The notes under the pieces were generated by a model. It was not told where the DNA came from. It made no database searches and saw nothing but the letters and a program-made list of their open reading frames with translations. This document shows positions 5,975-8,396 of a DNA stretch of 8,396 nucleotides, in pieces. How positions within the stretch are numbered: position 1 is the stretch's first letter; each line of letters begins with the position of its first letter. Origin of the DNA: Anaerofilum sp. (GTDB taxonomy: Bacteria > Bacillota > Clostridia > Oscillospirales > Ruminococcaceae); NCBI GenBank assembly GCA_020024115.1, contig JAHHUF010000074.1:1-8396 (forward strand), read 5' to 3'. A program made the position numbers and the translations under genes.

Positions 5975-8203
5975 ATGAAATCTCAAAATATAAAAATTGT
6001 TGCAACTCTTGCAGCCATAGGCGTTGTTGGCAGCACAGCCGCTCCTGTCTGGGCTGCGGGGCAGGAAACTTCCCCAAAAGAGGAAAATGTGTATGTTACC
6101 CTAAACCAAGAGGGCAATGTGGAAAATGTGTATGTAGTCAATCTGTTCAATTTGGAGCAGGATGGCAATATTCAAGACTATGGCAAATACAGTTCTATCA
6201 AAAACCTATCCAATGAGCAGACCATCAAACAAGACCAAGATGAAATATCGGTTGATGCACAAAAAGGCAGCTTTTATTATCAAGGCAATTTGGATTCACG
6301 GCAGATTCCATGGAATATTAAGTTGACCTATTTGCTGGATGGAAAAGAAATCTCCCCCAACGAGTTGGGAGGAAAAAGCGGACACCTGAAAATTAAAGGA
6401 AGTGTCACACAAAATAAAGAAGTTAAAGGCAACTTTTTCGATTCTTTCATGATTCAGGCAATCTTTACTTTGGATACCGTTAAATGCCGCAATATCAAAT
6501 CAGAGGGTGCAACTGTTGCCAATGTAGGTGCAAACAAACAACTCACCTATATGAAGCTGCCAAAAGAAGATTTGAACTTTGAAATTGAAGCAGATGTAAC
6601 CGATTTTTCAATGGAAGGTGCATCTTTTAACGCTGTACCGTTGTCGTTGAAGCTGGAAAAACCTGATACAAAAGAGTTGGATGAACAAATCGGCAAACTG
6701 CAAGATGGAGCAAAAGATTTGGACGATGGTGCGAAAAAATTGCAGGACGGCAGTGCAGCCTTGAAGGATGGCAGCGGCAAACTGCAAAGTGGTACACAGA
6801 CATTGGCATCTGGTGCAAATGAGCTGGTGAATGGCACCACACAATTGCAGAGTGGTGCAAACCAACTGGCAGAAGGTACAGGAACTTTGTTTGGAGGTCT
6901 AAGCACATTGGCTGGTCAAAGTGCAGCATTGCAAAATGGAGCAACACAGATTTTTGATTCTTTGCTGCAAGCTGCCAATGTGCAGATGCAACCGGCATTA
7001 GAACAGGTAGGCATTGCGTTCACTCCTCTTACCAAAGAAAATTATTCCGCTGTATTGTCACAAATCAATGGGCAGATTGGCGGAGTTGCTTTGCAAAAAG
7101 CCACCGAAGAAGCAAAGAAAAAAGTGACCCAACAGGTGACACAGGTTGTGACCCAACAGGTAGAACAGCAAGTACAGCAAGCAGTGCAGCAGACTGTGAC
7201 ACAGCAGGTCTACGCAGGCAAAAAGCAGGTGCAGCAGGCTGTAACCCAAGTGGTAAAACAGGAGATTTTGCAAAAAATCACACAGGAACAGCTTTTGGCT
7301 GCAGCTTACCAAGTTGTTTCCGCAGACCCCAATTTTGCACAGGCAACTGAGGAACAAAAGAAATTGGCAGCATTGCAGTTGGTGCAGCAGAAACCGGATG
7401 AATTAAAAGAACAGATTGCAAACATGGCACTGGTTTCGCCGGAAGTAACACAGAAAATCGAAGATACTGTGCAGCAAAAACTGCAAGAACTTGTCGCACA
7501 AACCATGCAAAGTGAACAGATACAGCAAAAAATTAAAAATGAAATACAAAATCAGTTGAACAGCACACAGATTCAAGGTTTGATTGCAATGCAGATTGAA
7601 ACTGTTATGGCAAGCGATGAGGTGCAGAAACAGATTGCAGATATTGTGGCACAAGCAACAGGGGCAGACAGTGAAATTGTGCAGAAAATCAATGGACTGG
7701 CAACCCAACTCAACGGATTCCATACCTTTTATAATGGATTGATGCAATATACAGGCGGTGTAAATGCTGCTTGTGAAGGTGCAGCAAAGCTGAAAAATGG
7801 CGCAGCCAGCCTGCAAAGCGGAATCTCCCGTCTGTCAGGTGGTGCACAGAATTTGCAGCAAGGTGCAAACGCCTTGAAAGATGGGGCACAACAGTTGTTT
7901 TCCGGTGTAACAGAGTTGCAGGACGGCACTGGCAAAATGGCGGATGGTACTAATGAATTGAGAGAAAAAACTGCTGATATGGATAGCCGTATACAGGAGG
8001 AAATTGACAAATTGCTGGATGAATTTACCGGAAAAGATGCTGAAATTCAGTCTTTTGTCAGCGACAAAAACACCAATGTTGAGTCTGTGCAGTTTGTAAT
8101 GTCTACCGAAGCAATTGAACAGCAAGAGCAAGAAGTGCAGCAAGTTGAGCAGCAGGAAGAAAAATTGAGCTTTTGGCAGCGTCTTTTGCAATTATTTCGT
8201 TAA
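5975..8203 (+). CDS. Secreted xxxLxxG heptad-repeat protein, partner of the MMPL exporter
   Basis: This 742-aa extracytoplasmic protein likely works with the upstream transporter. It has a signal peptide (1-27, with the end VWA before Ala28 as a good signal-peptidase site), then a strand-rich N-terminal domain (about 38-235). Twelve consecutive heptads of the xxxLxxG type follow (239-322, such as AKDLDDG and SGKLQSG; one lacks the Gly). Next is a long Gln-rich helical core (about 370-600) that includes Val at every fourth residue from 384 to 412, then a second block of nine heptads (603-665). The C-terminus has an acidic, Gln-rich stretch and a short amphipathic SFWQRLLQLFR end. Such heptads (TIGR03057 type) are known in YhgE/Pip and EsaA-like proteins, which also carry membrane helices. 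Here there are no internal membrane segments, so the transporter may supply them. Function is unproven: scaffold, tether or periplasmic adaptor are guesses. Confidence 0.9.
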   Translation: MKSQNIKIVATLAAIGVVGSTAAPVWAAGQETSPKEENVYVTLNQEGNVENVYVVNLFNLEQDGNIQDYGKYSSIKNLSNEQTIKQDQDEISVDAQKGSFYYQGNLDSRQIPWNIKLTYLLDGKEISPNELGGKSGHLKIKGSVTQNKEVKGNFFDSFMIQAIFTLDTVKCRNIKSEGATVANVGANKQLTYMKLPKEDLNFEIEADVTDFSMEGASFNAVPLSLKLEKPDTKELDEQIGKLQDGAKDLDDGAKKLQDGSAALKDGSGKLQSGTQTLASGANELVNGTTQLQSGANQLAEGTGTLFGGLSTLAGQSAALQNGATQIFDSLLQAANVQMQPALEQVGIAFTPLTKENYSAVLSQINGQIGGVALQKATEEAKKKVTQQVTQVVTQQVEQQVQQAVQQTVTQQVYAGKKQVQQAVTQVVKQEILQKITQEQLLAAAYQVVSADPNFAQATEEQKKLAALQLVQQKPDELKEQIANMALVSPEVTQKIEDTVQQKLQELVAQTMQSEQIQQKIKNEIQNQLNSTQIQGLIAMQIETVMASDEVQKQIADIVAQATGADSEIVQKINGLATQLNGFHTFYNGLMQYTGGVNAACEGAAKLKNGAASLQSGISRLSGGAQNLQQGANALKDGAQQLFSGVTELQDGTGKMADGTNELREKTADMDSRIQEEIDKLLDEFTGKDAEIQSFVSDKNTNVESVQFVMSTEAIEQQEQEVQQVEQQEEKLSFWQRLLQLFR
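6689..6940 (+). repeat. Heptad repeat block 1 (12 x 7 aa, 21-bp period)
   Basis: Twelve in-frame xxxLxxG units with no gaps, eleven ending in Gly. Leu is invariant at position 4 and Gly is nearly always at position 7. The DNA has diverged between units, so the protein pattern is under selection rather than being a recent tandem expansion. Confidence 0.9.
7124..7210 (+). repeat. 12-bp period repeat encoding a Val-x-x-x tetrad stretch
   Basis: Val codons occur every 12 bases from 7124 to 7208 (eight in a row), separated mostly by Thr, Gln and Glu. GTGACCCAACAGGT is repeated exactly at 7124-7137 and 7148-7161, so part of this stretch arose by recent 24-bp duplication. Confidence 0.8.
7781..7969 (+). 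repeat. Heptad repeat block 2 (9 x 7 aa, 21-bp period)
   Basis: Nine in-frame heptads of the xxxLxxG type, such as AAKLKNG and ANALKDG. The eighth has Met for Leu and the ninth loses the Gly. The phase is the same as block 1, and the two are separated by about 280 residues. Confidence 0.88.
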
Positions 8204-8217
8204 ATAGAACAAAAAAC

Positions 8218-8254
8218 AAAACCACGATGCTTTGATGTATCGTGGTTTTTGTTT
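8218..8254 (+). terminator. Intrinsic terminator of the exporter/repeat-protein operon
   Basis: A perfect 11-bp stem pairs 8218-8228 (AAAACCACGAT) with 8239-8249. It can be extended by a G-U and a C-G pair, leaving a 6-nt loop. A T-rich run (TTTTTGTTT) follows. It lies 14 bases after the stop codon and separates the operon from the tRNA promoter. Confidence 0.9.
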
Positions 8255-8281
8255 AAAAAAGAAAGAATTTTCAAAAAAAGG

Positions 8282-8310
8282 TTGACATTTTATAAAGAGT
8301 TCGATATAAT
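8282..8310 (+). promoter_or_regulatory. Consensus promoter of the tRNA gene
   Basis: An exact -35 TTGACA (8282-8287), a 17-bp spacer and an exact -10 TATAAT (8305-8310). The start is expected near 8317, giving a precursor leader of about 26 nt before the tRNA. Confidence 0.88.
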
Positions 8311-8342
8311 AAAAAAGCCACAGAAAGGCGGCAGGTCAATTT

Positions 8343-8396
8343 GGCCCGGTAGTTCAGTTGGTTAGAACGCTAGCCTGTCACGCTAGAGGTCGTGGG
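8343..8396 (+). tRNA. tRNA-Asp (anticodon GUC), 3' end cut by window
   Basis: The gene begins with the acceptor strand GGCCCGG and then TA at positions 8-9. A D-arm containing AGTTGGTTA follows. The anticodon stem CTAGC (8370-8374) pairs with GCTAG (8382-8386) around the loop CTGTCAC, giving anticodon GTC (8377-8379). The variable region and the start of the T-stem (GTGGG) are present. The T-loop, the acceptor 3' strand and any CCA lie beyond the window. It may be the first gene of a tRNA cluster. Confidence 0.93.

Noticed and set aside
6689..7969. Tandem 21-bp periodicity considered as a CRISPR or satellite array
   Set aside because: The period is in frame and reflects xxxLxxG protein heptads; the DNA units differ and there are no spacers.

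Overview
The window looks like a chromosomal segment of a Gram-positive, low-to-moderate G+C bacterium, most likely a gut-type clostridium (Bacillota, Clostridia). Supporting signs are AGGAGG-like ribosome sites, sigma-A-like promoters, a lipobox on the binding protein, a TTG start, and a prokaryotic MMPL exporter paired with a secreted xxxLxxG-repeat protein. No species can be named from the sequence.

Left part (1-2875, minus strand): an iron-complex-type ABC importer operon, read right to left. A strong promoter and a near-perfect 26-bp palindrome at its start site (2822-2875) precede the lipoprotein binding protein (1745-2800), the FecCD-type permease (756-1742) and the FecE-type ATPase (1-769). 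The ATPase gene overlaps the permease gene by 14 bp and runs off the left edge. Together these would capture a metal chelate, heme or corrinoid outside the cell and import it.

Middle (2876-3883): an AT-rich spacer with no believable gene, a hairpin terminator for the regulator gene, then a TetR-family repressor (minus strand, probable TTG start at 3712). The repressor is divergent from an exporter operon. Two GTAC-centred palindromes exactly 20 bp apart lie between them and are the obvious operators.

Right part (3884-8254, plus strand): a two-gene operon encoding a 12-TM RND/MMPL-family exporter (687 aa) and, 27 bp later, a 742-aa secreted protein. The secreted protein has two blocks of xxxLxxG heptads around a Gln-rich helical core. 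A strong intrinsic terminator closes the operon. The pair looks like an envelope export or assembly system whose expression the TetR protein senses and controls. Its cargo is unknown, and it is the least-characterised part of the window.

Far right (8282-8396): an exact-consensus promoter drives a tRNA-Asp(GUC) gene that is cut by the window edge.
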